Assembly (NCBI GenBank): GCA_029834535.1
Contig: JAQMWT010000533.1
Span: 62,001 to 126,000 of the forward strand
Source of the DNA: Chrysophaeum taylorii
Lineage: Eukaryota; Sar; Pelagophyceae; Pelagomonadales; Pelagomonadaceae
DNA length: 64,000 nucleotides
Direction: 5' to 3'
Shown: in pieces, positions 1 through 9,692 of the stretch
How the letters are laid out: each line of letters begins with the position of its first letter
Position numbering within the stretch: position 1 is the first letter of the stretch
Position numbers and translations under genes: made by a program
The notes under the pieces: generated by a model
The model's database searches: none
The model's input: the letters and a program-made list of their open reading frames with translations, nothing else
What the model was told of the DNA's origin: nothing

Positions 1-44
1 TGGCGGCGGTCGTATAGATTCCGGGGATATATGCCAAGGGCGTC

Positions 45-779
45 GTGTTTTCCGCGGAAGACGACGTCCAAATAGGGACCGTCCTCTCTCCACCTGCCAC
101 CCACGACTCGACCCCCGATACCTGTCTACGTGCCAGTCAGGCACATCCCTCCTACCCCACAAAACCACACACATCATTCTTACCCCCCCCTCTTAGTGGT
201 CGTCCACCTAAAAATTACCAAGTATCTCCCGCGCGCCGCGTTAGTGTTAGACCACCCACCACGAGCTCCTTCCCACTCTTCGTTCGTGCGCCAGCGCGCC
301 CCGTCCTCAGCGTCAAGGATCCCGCGTTTTGGAACGTGCTGCCGCCCAAGCCACAGTCGAGGAACCTGACATCTAGCGCGAGAGTTTTGATCCACCTCTG
401 GACATCGCGAACGATCGACTTGATGGTGCAATCCAGCGACACCGTAAATGACGTCCTAAAACGAGTCGAAGAGCATGAAAGGACCCTGTCTGACGTGCGC
501 GCCGAAACTCTGAGACTGGTGATCGATGGCCGGCAAATCGCGCCGTGGAAACGCGTCCTCGACTGCTTCGCCGACCGCAACGAGTCCCGACGCGCGTTCG
601 CGGTCGTTCGGCCGTGCCCCAGGGTCGCCGCTGGCGTGCTGGATATGCCGCCCTGGCTGGGGGGAGACCTCGACGCGAAACAACACTCCAAACGTCTCTT
701 GCCTTCGGCGGGGACCTCGACTCAATACCTGCACTTTATCGAGCAGCGCAGCCTTTCTAAGAGGACGCGGCGCCCTTAG
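45..779 (+). CDS. Hypothetical protein with ubiquitin-like segment (5' end uncertain)
   Basis: Open frame of about 244 codons whose first possible start in the window is GTG, so the true start or an upstream exon may lie left of the window. The N-terminal 100 residues are Pro/Ser-rich and look disordered. The following ~80 residues (about 115-195) have a ubiquitin-like pattern: alternating hydrophobic strands, an SDTVNDVLKRVEEHE helix, then LRLVIDGRQIAP and a final strand FAVVRP. Codon third positions are GC-rich, as in the sure genes nearby. It runs tail-to-tail into the COMMD7 gene and overlaps its 3' end by 23 nt. The ubiquitin-like reading is a pattern judgement; it could be a chance frame opposite shorter minus-strand frames. 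Confidence 0.4.
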   Translation: MFSAEDDVQIGTVLSPPATHDSTPDTCLRASQAHPSYPTKPHTSFLPPPLSGRPPKNYQVSPARRVSVRPPTTSSFPLFVRAPARPVLSVKDPAFWNVLPPKPQSRNLTSSARVLIHLWTSRTIDLMVQSSDTVNDVLKRVEEHERTLSDVRAETLRLVIDGRQIAPWKRVLDCFADRNESRRAFAVVRPCPRVAAGVLDMPPWLGGDLDAKQHSKRLLPSAGTSTQYLHFIEQRSLSKRTRRP

Positions 780-1410
780 AAGAAATCTGGGTGAGGGCGG
801 CCTTTGCCTTTTCCATGTGGGCGAGAAAATCGTAGAACTGGGGGAGGGTGAGCTCGAGGTAGACGTTCTCGTAGGTCCCACTATCGTGCCGGTCGAGGAC
901 GAGTTTCAGTTGGAGAAACGTCTTTCCGACGGGCTCGGCACTCTCCGAGCTCGCGCACGTGACCCCGAATTTCCACTCGAGGTCGACGAGCTGCCGGAGG
1001 GTCTCGCCGTCGAGGTCGGCAAGGTCGTCGGGTGGCTTTTCGTACGAGTCCCAGGCCCCGGCGACCGCCGCGGCCCGGTCGTCGTCCAGCCCCAACACCC
1101 CCGCATCGGCACCCAGGTCCGCCGATGACCTGGCGTGCTTGGCGCAGGCCTGCAGGAGCGCGACGAGACCCCTGACCCCGGCCTCGAGAACGCCCATGTT
1201 CTTTATGTTCCGGCTCTTGGCGAATGCGGACACGGCCGAGATCAGCGCGCGCGCGTCCATCGCGCGCAAATGCTCCAACACGAGCGTCACAAGAGCGTCG
1301 AGGTCTTTGGGCGCGAACGCGTTCAGTGGCACGAGGTCCTCCTTCAGCTCGAGGGGCACCGACTCGCCCCCGAAACATCTGAGTCCACCGATCCTGCCAG
1401 CAGCAACCAT
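757..1410 (-). CDS. COMMD7: COMM domain-containing protein 7
   Basis: 217 codons from an ATG at 1410. The C-terminal COMM domain (about residues 140-205) is clear: LRQLVDLEWKFGVT, then FLQLKLVL, then ENVYLELTLPQFYDFL, which follows the COMMD7 subtype closely. The N-terminal half is the usual all-helical HN domain. Known role of the family: subunit of the Commander (CCC) complex, which works with retriever in endosomal cargo recycling and modulates NF-kB in animals. Length is close to the usual ~200 aa. It lies tail-to-tail with the ORF at 45-779. No introns are needed. Confidence 0.88.
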   Translation of the reverse strand: MVAAGRIGGLRCFGGESVPLELKEDLVPLNAFAPKDLDALVTLVLEHLRAMDARALISAVSAFAKSRNIKNMGVLEAGVRGLVALLQACAKHARSSADLGADAGVLGLDDDRAAAVAGAWDSYEKPPDDLADLDGETLRQLVDLEWKFGVTCASSESAEPVGKTFLQLKLVLDRHDSGTYENVYLELTLPQFYDFLAHMEKAKAALTQISSKGAASS

Positions 1411-2140
1411 CCGAGAGAGGGGTGCAAAAAACTACCTACCTTTCAAACTAACCCTACCTTTGTGTCCGACCGAGGGCGTGCATGCATTCAGGAGCGACAA
1501 TATCGGATGTGATTTTGCTCGGTACTACTACTACTGGCTGCGGTAGATGTCGACCCGGCGCTCGAGATCTCGAGCCAACACGGCCGCATCGATGTTGGGC
1601 ACCTTCTGTTAGGTCACGGTGCGAAAAGTATCAATGACATTGCGAGCTGACTAACTGGGGGGTCATTTCGGACTGAATCGTCGTTCGGCGCTGCAACTAG
1701 CTCGTCGGGAAGCGACTGGTCGACACCAGCGGCGAGAGTACCACGACGACGAAAAAGCACACCACCCGCCAAAGTCGTCGTCGTCGTCGTCGTCGTCGTC
1801 GACTGTGTAAAGAACCGAACCGTTCGCTGAACGGTCGTGAGAAGTAGACTGTGACGAAAGAAGAAGCCCGGTGCGACTGCCAGGCCGACGCTCCAGTTAA
1901 GTAAGATCACGCTACTCTGAAGAACAACTGTGCGTCGTCCGCCGCGATCTGGATAGGACCGATCGTAGGAGTCGGATGCTCGGGAGTAGAGCCGCTACGA
2001 AAACACAGCTACATCACAATCAAGATAGGCACATCCTGTCGTCGTAACGTAAGGAGTGATCTATTTTTTCTCTCGTCGCATTGCCCGCATCGTAGTGGCA
2101 AAGGCGGTGTAGTCCGTCGCCGCCTGGAGCGCCTCGAGGA
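1411..2140. other. Intergenic stretch with a CGT microsatellite
   Basis: No convincing gene. A pure (TCG)n run lies at about 1774-1801; the small frame across it on the minus strand is mostly Thr from this repeat and is treated as spurious. The stretch separates the divergent start of COMMD7 from the 3' end of the BART gene. Confidence 0.6.
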
Positions 2141-2473
2141 CTAAGCCTTCGCCTGCCGGGCGGTCTTCTTTCTTCCTCGGGTTAGTCTAGTCGTACCTTT
2201 AAAAGAGGCGTCCTTTCCATCGTCGACAACTTTCATGAGTCGTTGCCAAAACTCGGCTACCGTAAAGCCCTCTTCCCTCAAAAAGGCCTCGATGCGAGCT
2301 TCGAACAGGAGGCAAAACTCCTTATGGAGGGTCGTGTGGTCGAACGCGTGCTCTCCTTCAATCCCATCAAACACGTCGCACCGCGCCTCGCACCATCGCT
2401 CGAGCTCGTCGGCAAAAGCGTCGTCCTCGAACAGCATCTTGGCCACCCGCTCCACGATGCCTGCTACAACCAT
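2141..2473 (-). CDS. BART-domain protein (ARL2BP/CFAP36-like)
   Basis: 110 codons from the ATG at 2473. Nearly the whole protein is a BART domain: a helix VERVAKMLFEDDAFADELER, a CDVFDGIEGEHAFDHT turn, then LHKEFCLLFEARIEAFLREE and GFTVAEFWQRL. In known proteins this helical fold binds ARL2/ARL3-type small GTPases (ARL2BP, CFAP36) and is linked to cilia and mitochondria. The tail is basic (GRKKTARQAKA). The start is only 63 bp from that of the divergent copper transporter, so the two probably share one promoter region. A short GTACGA..CTAAC..AG-like string near the 3' end hints at a possible intron, but the frame is open without splicing. Confidence 0.75.
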   Translation of the reverse strand: MVVAGIVERVAKMLFEDDAFADELERWCEARCDVFDGIEGEHAFDHTTLHKEFCLLFEARIEAFLREEGFTVAEFWQRLMKVVDDGKDASFKGTTRLTRGRKKTARQAKA

Positions 2474-2536
2474 ATATATGGCGTTGTCACATTGTTCTTG
2501 CTTGATCCTTACCCCCTATAATACATACATACGATC

Positions 2537-3097
2537 ATGACGAGGGTCGTGATTATTGGTGTGGGGATCCTCGCGTGCGCGCTCGTCGAGGCGGCCCTGT
2601 TGTGGGGCACGACCTCGGGCGAGTTCTGCAACGGGAATTACTCGATGGACATGAAGATGGAGGGATTCAAGACCATTTGGGTCGATCGGGGGGACACGGG
2701 CTGCGTGGTGATGTTTAACTCGGGCTGGGTTGTGAGATCGCGACTTGATTTTCTCTACGCCTTCGTCGCCCTCATGATCGCGGGGGCGGGAAGCGAGGTC
2801 CTGGGCTACGCGCGGCGCCAACTCCGCCCCAAGCACATGTCGGCCCGACAAAAGCTTTTCGTTGCGGTCGCCTTCACCGCCCACGTCATTCTTGGCTACC
2901 TCCTCATGCTCTGCGCGATGACCTACCAGGTCGAGTTCCTCGTTGCCGTCTCCGTCGGCCTCGGGCTGGGGCACTTCGTCTTCAACGCCGACGCCCCGGT
3001 CAACGAGCGCCCCGACCCCTGCTGCGCCGATGATCGCTCGTACACCACCGAGAAATCCGCGTTACTCCCCCCCGTCGTGACGAAACCCGTTTTGTAA
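2537..3097 (+). CDS. Ctr-family copper transporter
   Basis: 186 codons from the ATG at 2537. N-terminal hydrophobic segment (residues 1-24), an exoplasmic loop with the Met cluster YSMDMKMEGF, then TM helix around 70-90 and two closely packed TM helices around 115-155. TM helix 2 carries the MxxxM copper-selectivity motif (YLLMLCAMTYQ) and TM helix 3 the small-residue pattern GLGLGHF that packs the trimer. These are hallmarks of the CTR/SLC31 family, which imports Cu(I) as a trimer. The C-terminal tail has a CC pair, a common site for handing copper to chaperones. It starts 63 bp from the divergent BART gene and ends 11 bp before the peptidase gene. Confidence 0.85.
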   Translation: MTRVVIIGVGILACALVEAALLWGTTSGEFCNGNYSMDMKMEGFKTIWVDRGDTGCVVMFNSGWVVRSRLDFLYAFVALMIAGAGSEVLGYARRQLRPKHMSARQKLFVAVAFTAHVILGYLLMLCAMTYQVEFLVAVSVGLGLGHFVFNADAPVNERPDPCCADDRSYTTEKSALLPPVVTKPVL

Positions 3098-3108
3098 TCA
3101 TCATCGCA

Positions 3109-5259
3109 ATGCGCTCTGCTAGTGTGATGATGATGATAAAAAGAAGACGGCTCGGTGGGTTCGCCGGGTTCGAGGGCCTGCGCGCCGCGACGGATTGGCG
3201 CCGGTTAGCGAGCGAGACGATATCCGACGTCGAGCGGCGGCGGGAGGGCCTCGCCAGGTATTTTGTTTTATTTTGCTTGACGACGAATAGTCGTTAGGGC
3301 CGGGACGGCGGAGCGCGCGCTGCGAGTGGTGGACGGCATGTCGAACCGGCTGTGCGTGCTGATCGACGCGGCAGAGTTGTGTGCGGGGTGCGTTTGGTGG
3401 TGGTTTGGAGACGCGCACAGGCCGGTGCGCGCACGCGGACCGCGAGTGGCGCGACGAAGCGGAAGCGGCGTTCGAGGCGTGCTCGGCTTACATGGAGGAC
3501 CTCAACGTGGACCAGCGGCTCTACGAGGCCGTGGCGAGCGATATCGCGGATCCCCCCGAGGCGCGCGCGCTGGCGGCGTCGTTCCGGGCGGAGTTCGAGC
3601 GCGACGGTATCCGCTTGCCCTCGTCGGATCGCGCGCGGCTCGCGACGTTGCGAGGCCGCGTTCGGCAGCTCGAGAGCGCGCTGGGGTCCTTCGAGGCCCC
3701 CGAGGCGCCGCCGGCTCTCGTAGCCTTAGGGAGACAGGATGTCGAGCGGCTGCTGCGCGAGCTGGGGCCCGCGCGACACCGTTTCGTCTCGGTATCGGCC
3801 GACGGCGCGCGCGCGTGGGTAGTCGACGACGCCGGCGCCGCGGCCGTCGAGCGGGCCGCGTCGGACGCCGGGGCGCGGCGCCGCGCCTTCGAACAGCGGC
3901 GGCGCGGCGACGCCGAAAAAACAGCGCTCGTCGACGAGCTCGCCGCCGGGCGCGCGGCGCTCGCCGCGGCCCTGGGATCTCGGTCGTTCGCCTCGTCCGT
4001 CCTCGAGGGTCCTCCGACGTCGCTCGCGGGGACCGAAACAGCCGTCGCTCGCTTCATCGAGGATGCCGCGCGGCGGCTCGAGCAGCGAGCACACGACGAG
4101 GCGCGCCGGCCGGCTCCGCCCGCCTGTCACCTTTTTTTTGAGGTCGAGGCCTGCGTCGACGCTCTCGTTTCTGTCTCCAACTCTCTGTTCGGAATATCCG
4201 CGCGCGACGCGCCGCTCGGCCCCGGCGAGGCCTGGGCACCGGGCGTGCGGCGGCTCGAGCTCTTCGACGGGCCGCGCTTCCTCGGGGTCGCCTACCTCGA
4301 CCTCTTGCCGCGGCCCTTGAAGGTCCACGGCGCGGCGCACTTCACCGTGCGCGGCTCGTGCCTAGTCGACGACGACGATCCGGTCGCGCGAGGCGCTCCC
4401 GATTTCTACCGAGACGAAGGGGCGTCCTCGTGGGGATTCGCGACCGCACGCCGCCAGCTCCCGTGCGTCGCGCTCGTCTGCACCTTCGACCAGACGACGC
4501 TCTCCCACCCGGACTTGGAGACGCTCCTGCACGAGTGGGGACACGCGCTGCATTCTCTCCTCTCGGAGACCACCTCCCAACACCTTTCGGGAACGAGGGG
4601 AGCGACCGACGTCGTCGAGCTCGCCTCGACCCTCATGGAACGCTTTGCCTGGCACGCTCCCGTCCTCGAGACGGCGCTGAGAGGCGATGCTTCGGACGCA
4701 GTCGTCGCCCTCGAGCGTTCGCGTCGAGCGACCAGAGCGCTCGACGCGACGCGACAGCTCCGCCTCGCCGCCTTCGACCAAGCCGTCCACGGCAACCTCG
4801 CGTTTTCTTCTTCGTTTGATGCGCCGACGGGCGGCACCGTCGCGGCGGCGGCCATGCTCGCGCACCGCGTGGCCCCCGACCCGCGCGGCCAAATCGACGT
4901 GCACGACTTTCTCGACCTCGCGCACATCGCGACGACCCCGGCCACCTACTACGTGCGTGCCTTGGACTCTTTCTTTGTGTGGATCGGGCTCATCAGGCCT
5001 ACGCCTACGACCGCGCGCTCGCGAACCTGGTGGCGCGCGACCTGCTGCACTCGGACGCCGTGCGCTCCAGACTCCGGTATGTTGTCTCTTCATATCTATT
5101 TTGTCTTTCGCTCTCTCTCTCGTGTGACTGTTACGGTTGTGCAGGCGGTTTCTCGCCGCCGGCGCACAGAGCCGCGCCGACGAGCTCCTCGGCGGCGGCG
5201 GCGCCGACGGCTGCGAGAAGAGCCTTGCCGCCGCCTTCGCTGCGCTTCCTGACCCTTAA
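3109..5259 (+). CDS. M3 family metallopeptidase, mitochondrial intermediate peptidase-like
   Basis: Five exons reconstructed from GT-AG sites and frame: 3109-3257, 3298-3380, 3421-4952, 4997-5076, 5145-5259 (1959 nt, 652 aa). Introns are 40, 40, 44 and 68 nt; the summed length is an exact codon multiple. The zinc site HEWGH is at about residues 448-452, followed by GTRGATDVVELAS with the third ligand Glu, and the C-terminal Tyr-rich substrate region ends exon 3 and starts exon 4 (TYY, AYAYDRAL). Family role: thimet/MIP-type oligopeptidases cleave short peptides or octapeptides from imported mitochondrial precursors. The N-terminus (LGGFAGFEGLRAATDW) matches the start of the MIP fold; a targeting peptide is short or incomplete, so location is unsure. 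The start ATG at 3109 is the first in frame after the upstream gene. Confidence 0.85.
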
Positions 5260-7204
5260 TTATTATGAGGGAAAAGTCAAGTTTCTAACCACCATAGAAG
5301 TTTGGTCACCGTAAACCTTCAACAAGTTTGGTCACTTAAGTTTGGTCAATCCGTCTCTTTGGTTGACCAAACTTGTACTCTTTGAGAGCAAACATACGGT
5401 TCGCTGACAAAACAAGGCCCGCCGTGATCAAGCTCTCAGCGGTTCTGCATGTCGCGCTGTGACTCCGGATCGTCCTTCGACTTCGAAACGAACACGGTAT
5501 CGATGCGGGTTTCGTCGCTCAGGTCGCGTGGTGGTGCCGACGTCGGTTGACCACGAATCCGAGAAAGAAAACAAGAAGTCGCGTGCCCAGACGAAGGTAA
5601 ACGACTATGACAGATCGCCGAGTAGTACGCTGTCGCAGCTCAGAGCGCGCAAATACGAGGCTCCACTTTACTCGATCTAACCAAGATGCCAAGTTCAGCA
5701 TGTGTGTTCTCGAGGCCGACTTGCAGCAGATGATGTTCGACACAGGCGGCAAGTTGACGGGCGGCAAGTTGACGGCGTGTACAATATGGTCTACAGCGCG
5801 ACAGCGCTGTCGTTCAAGTGCTATATGCAAGATGCAGCTTTTGTGTGCGTGCTGTTCGTTGTGATGTGCAAGTAGACAATACCGTCACGTGTGCTAAAAG
5901 GCACACCTACTCCGAGCCTTCTTGCCGACAAAGACCCAGCTATCGCGCGCGAAGCACTTCTGCGAGGCCGTGTCGGTCCTCATCAAGGGCTTTATGGAGG
6001 GCAAGTCAGGCGGCTCTTCTCGGCGTATGCGTTTGATAGACATCTGCAACAATGTCATCCGCTAAAGGCACGAGATGGCGAACCGGGATCGTTCGCTGTA
6101 GTCTGTCATAAACATCGAACTAATAAGGCGCATCCGAATAATCTTGGGCGACGACGACGAAACAGCGTTGTCTTGCGCAGGCCTTGTTTGTGGATGAAGT
6201 TCTGCGAGTATTCGCATGTTGACGCGTGTGTATGGTCAAACTTGAAGGCATTCAATTTGGTGTGATCAAATTTCGAACATTCACATGAAAAAACTTGTCA
6301 TATTTTAGACTCGTACTGATGATGACTGGGTAGAATTACAGGGCTGGTGTCAGCGATCTTCCGGAGCGAGGCTGTCGACGTCTTGACATCCCTTCGCGCC
6401 GCAGCTTGTATTTGCCGACTTTCTCGTACAGTGCTCGACGGTGCAGCAGCAGCTCCCGGGGAGACCTTGCGGCAGGGCGGGGTTGTCGAGATGCGCGAGG
6501 AGGAAGATGATAAGGAGGTGTTCACTTACGGTCGTGCGAGTTGTTTATGCTGGCGTAACGGCACGTGCTCGCGTTGCCGTCCCATGATCAAGCTGGACAG
6601 CTAACTCCGGATCGGGTACGCGACGATGAGGAACTCCTGAACGTGGTCCTGTACGGTCCCGCACTAGTGTGGGACTACAATCTTTGGGTGCTCGAGGAGC
6701 GTTGCTCGCGCAGTTTCTCGAGGTCGTCGAGTTTCGCGTTCTCGACCCCGAGTCGATTGTCAAAGACGCTCTCCCTCTCGGAGAGATTTTGGGATGCAGA
6801 ATGGGGTGATCCGTCTCACGCAGACCATGTAATAAGTCTGGTGTCCGATGTCTTCTTGTTGCTGAAGAATGACCTATGACCACGGCAACACCACCGTGGT
6901 GAGTCGCGGTTTGGGTGGCTTCTACGAACGAGGGAAGGTACGAGAATGGGCCCAGCTTAAATACGCCAAGCCGTGGGAATCTGCTCTCGAGGCCGCGCGT
7001 CGCTGCCCGCTCTCCTTGCGGTATCGCCGCGCTGTCTTAGGATGGACCTCCTTCGAAGGCGGGCGGTCATGGGGGGGTGCCCATGCAGCGCGTGTAACGC
7101 CACGGTATATTCTGCGTGGTTGCAGCACCTAGCTCTCGTTTTTACAGCATTTTCGCACCAAAAGCGCTCACGCGCCCCCTTGAAAAGCCTTCTTCTTAAG
7201 TTTG
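5260..7204. other. Gene-poor stretch with TTTGGTCA/TGACCAAA motif clusters
   Basis: No frame here resembles a known family; the longest (5891-6265, 6565-6879, 6957-7298) are short, overlap on both strands and lack a convincing codon pattern. At 5280-5375 the string AAGTTTGGTCA recurs several times in both orientations, and related strings occur at about 6230-6285. The same words are dense again at 8280-8545, between the arms of the inverted repeat. I read this as old mobile-element sequence flanking the helicase repeats. Confidence 0.5.
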
Positions 7205-8272
7205 ACAAGTGCAGGCCAGTAAGTTCACACCTAGTCCCAATCTCTAACCCCAGTAAATTCGGCGTAAACCCAGTGGTGCTCGCATCCACTCGCCCCACTC
7301 TCCTTTGAACTCGTCGCCGTCACCCTGGCCAATCTAAGCTGCTTTGATCCGCACACGCTGCTATCCTTTGAGTTTACTCTAAAAACCCCAGTCTTAAAAA
7401 CCCAGTAGGTTCACTTGGACCCAGGAAGTTCATCTAATCACAAAGTTCACCTAGTCCCAATCTCTAACCCCAGTAAGTTCACCTGGTTCCAGTAAGTTCA
7501 CCTGATCCCAGTAAGTTCACCCAGTAAGTTCACCTACAGTGCGCGTGTAGACACCGGGAGGGGGCTTATCGGTATTACGCAGCACGTGTGGGGTAGGGTG
7601 GAGTCGTCGACCCGGAAGAGGATAACCTCGGGGTTGCCGATCGACAGAGAGCCACGTAGAGCTGGACGTGGCAGAAGACGGGCTTGGGCAAGAGGACGCC
7701 GACCTCGCGGGGCGTCTGGCCCTGGCTCTTGTTGATCGTTTGGCGTCGGCGGGCCTTAAGGGATACAGGTTGGAGGAGCCTCGGTGACACGACACGATCG
7801 ATCATGTATCTGGTACCGTTGCAGTGGCCGTGCGACGGGTCGAGGTTGCGAAGACTATAAGCTCGCGATAAAAGTCAGCATGCCATTGGTTGTCAGGGAG
7901 TTGAAAACTCGACTGTTAAGAGCGAGGCGTCGGCTTCCGACCCAACCTAGTCGGCCGAAAAGAACTCCGACGCCTCGTCTCCGGGGGGAAATGCCGCGGT
8001 CATGCGCGCGTTGTCAGCATCGACAACATCGTTTCGACGGGGCGTGAGAATGGCGCGCTGAAAGAGCCGCCGCGGGTCGTGGAAATAGTCTGCGAAGTCG
8101 CCGTAGACGGCTTGGAGGATCAATGTCTGGCTCGCAGGCCTACATCATCCTTACCCTAAATCGAGGGACACCCCACCCACATCCTTCATGCTCCCCACAC
8201 ACACACCCCTCTTAGCAATCGACATTTAAAGATAAACAAACAGACAAACATCTGTCGATTAGTAGTAAGGAT
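7205..8272 (-). mobile_element. Helicase repeat copy A: degraded Pif1/Helitron-type element, left arm of inverted repeat
   Basis: About 1.07 kb beginning with ACAAGTGCAGGCCAGTAAGTTC and ending near ATCTGTCGATTAGTAGTAAGGAT. On the minus strand (about 7575-8130) it encodes, across frames, the end of a Pif1-like SF1B helicase: [10 protein letters not shown] (motif V type) and [13 protein letters not shown] (motif VI type). The upstream part (QAVYGDL, AILTPRRNDVVD) is in another frame, so the gene is broken. Helitrons carry such helicases; the Rep/HUH half is not seen. The 3' side holds many AGTAAGTTCACCTGG units. It pairs with copy B at 8552-9629. Confidence 0.7.
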
Positions 8273-8551
8273 TTAAAAAGCTAAAGTTTGGTGGTCAATA
8301 CTGTGGAAGTTTGATGAGTAGTGATCAAACTTGTTGACCAAACTTTCAAGGTTATTAATCAAACTTGTGGGGTTGGTTGATCAAACTTAATGCAACTTCG
8401 GAGTGACCAAACTTAAGTGATCGAACTTATATTGAAAGTGACCAAACTTGTAAATTTTTCTTTAAACATACATCAAAATCGAGCAAACTTGAAACTTACA
8501 ATGAAAGAAATTGACCAAACTTATTGACCAAACTTGACCGATCCCTTATTA
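8273..8551. repeat. Spacer between inverted arms with repeated TTTGGTCA/TGACCAAA words
   Basis: 279 bp between copies A and B. It contains about ten instances of a word close to GACCAAACTT or its complement, with varied spacing. No coding frame. The same words occur at 5280-5375, suggesting a shared element. Confidence 0.55.
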
Positions 8552-9629
8552 TCTTAACTACTAATCGACAGATGTTTGTCTGTTTGTCTGTCTGTTTGTT
8601 TGTTTGTCTTTAAATGTCGACTGCTAAGAGGGGGGGCTGTTTGTTTGTTTGTCCCTCGACTTAGGGTAAGGATCAGATAGGCGCGAGAGTAAGGATCAGG
8701 TAGACGCGAGAGCCAGACAGTGATCCACCAAGCCGTCTACGGCGACCTCGCAGACTATTTCCACGACCAGCGGCGGCTCTTTCAGCGCGCCATTCTCACG
8801 CCCCGTCGAAACGATGTTGTCGATGCTGACAACGCGCGCATGACCGCGGCCTTTTTTTCCCGAAGACGAGGCGTCGGAGTTCTTTTCGGCCGACTAGGTT
8901 GGGTCGGAAGCCGACGCCTCGCTCTTTACAGTCGAGTTTTCAACTCCCTGACAACCAACGGTATGCTGACTTTGATCGCGAGCTTAAAGTCTTCGCAACC
9001 TCGACCCGTCGCACGGCCACTGCAACGGTACCAGATACATGATCGATCGTGTCGTTGTCACCGAGGCTCCTCCAACCTGTATCCCGTAAGGCCCGCCGAC
9101 ACCAAACGATCACCAAGAGCCAGGGCCAGACGCCCCGCGAGGTCGGCGTCCTCTTGGCGAAGCCCGTCTTCTGCCACGTCCAGCTCTACGTGGCTCTCTG
9201 TCGATCGGCAACCCCGAGGATATCCTCTTCTGAGTCGACGACTCCACCCTACCCCACACGTGCTGCGCAATACCGATAAGCCCCCTCCCGGCGTCTACAC
9301 GCGCACTGTAGGTGAACTTACTGGGACCACGTGAACTTACTGGGGTTTGAGATTGGGACTAGGTGAACTGAGTGACCAGGTGAAACTGGGACCAGGTGAG
9401 CTTACTGGGGGTTTTAGAGTAAAGGGTTTTTAGAGTAGAAAAAAAGGTTGGCGGCGCGTGCGGATCAAAGCAGCTTAGATTGGCGGAGGCGAGAGCGACG
9501 AGCTCAAAGGAGTTGGTGTGAGCTAGGTGAACTTACTGACCAGGTGAACTTATATGAAACTTACTGGGACCAGGTGAACTTACTAGGGTTAGAGATTGGG
9601 ACTAGGTGAACTTACTGGCCTGCACTTGT
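8552..9629 (+). mobile_element. Helicase repeat copy B: degraded Pif1/Helitron-type element, right arm of inverted repeat
   Basis: Mirror of copy A: starts with ATCTTAACTACTAATCGACAG and ends with GGCCTGCACTTGT. On the plus strand 8720-9334 is one open frame that covers the N-terminal part ([49 protein letters not shown]), while the helicase end ([29 protein letters not shown]) is in a second frame at 9049-9279. The frame break inside the domain marks it as a pseudogene. Arms A and B are about 1.07 kb each and highly alike, so the locus could fold into a long hairpin. Confidence 0.7.
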
Positions 9630-9692
9630 TATTATTATTAGGGTGGACGCCTAAACCCTTAAGATCGACAACTCAAGTTATATTGTTTGATT

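Noticed and set aside
1614-1910. 98-aa minus-strand frame with poly-Thr
   Set aside because: Its only long feature is the (TCG)n microsatellite; no start context or family pattern.
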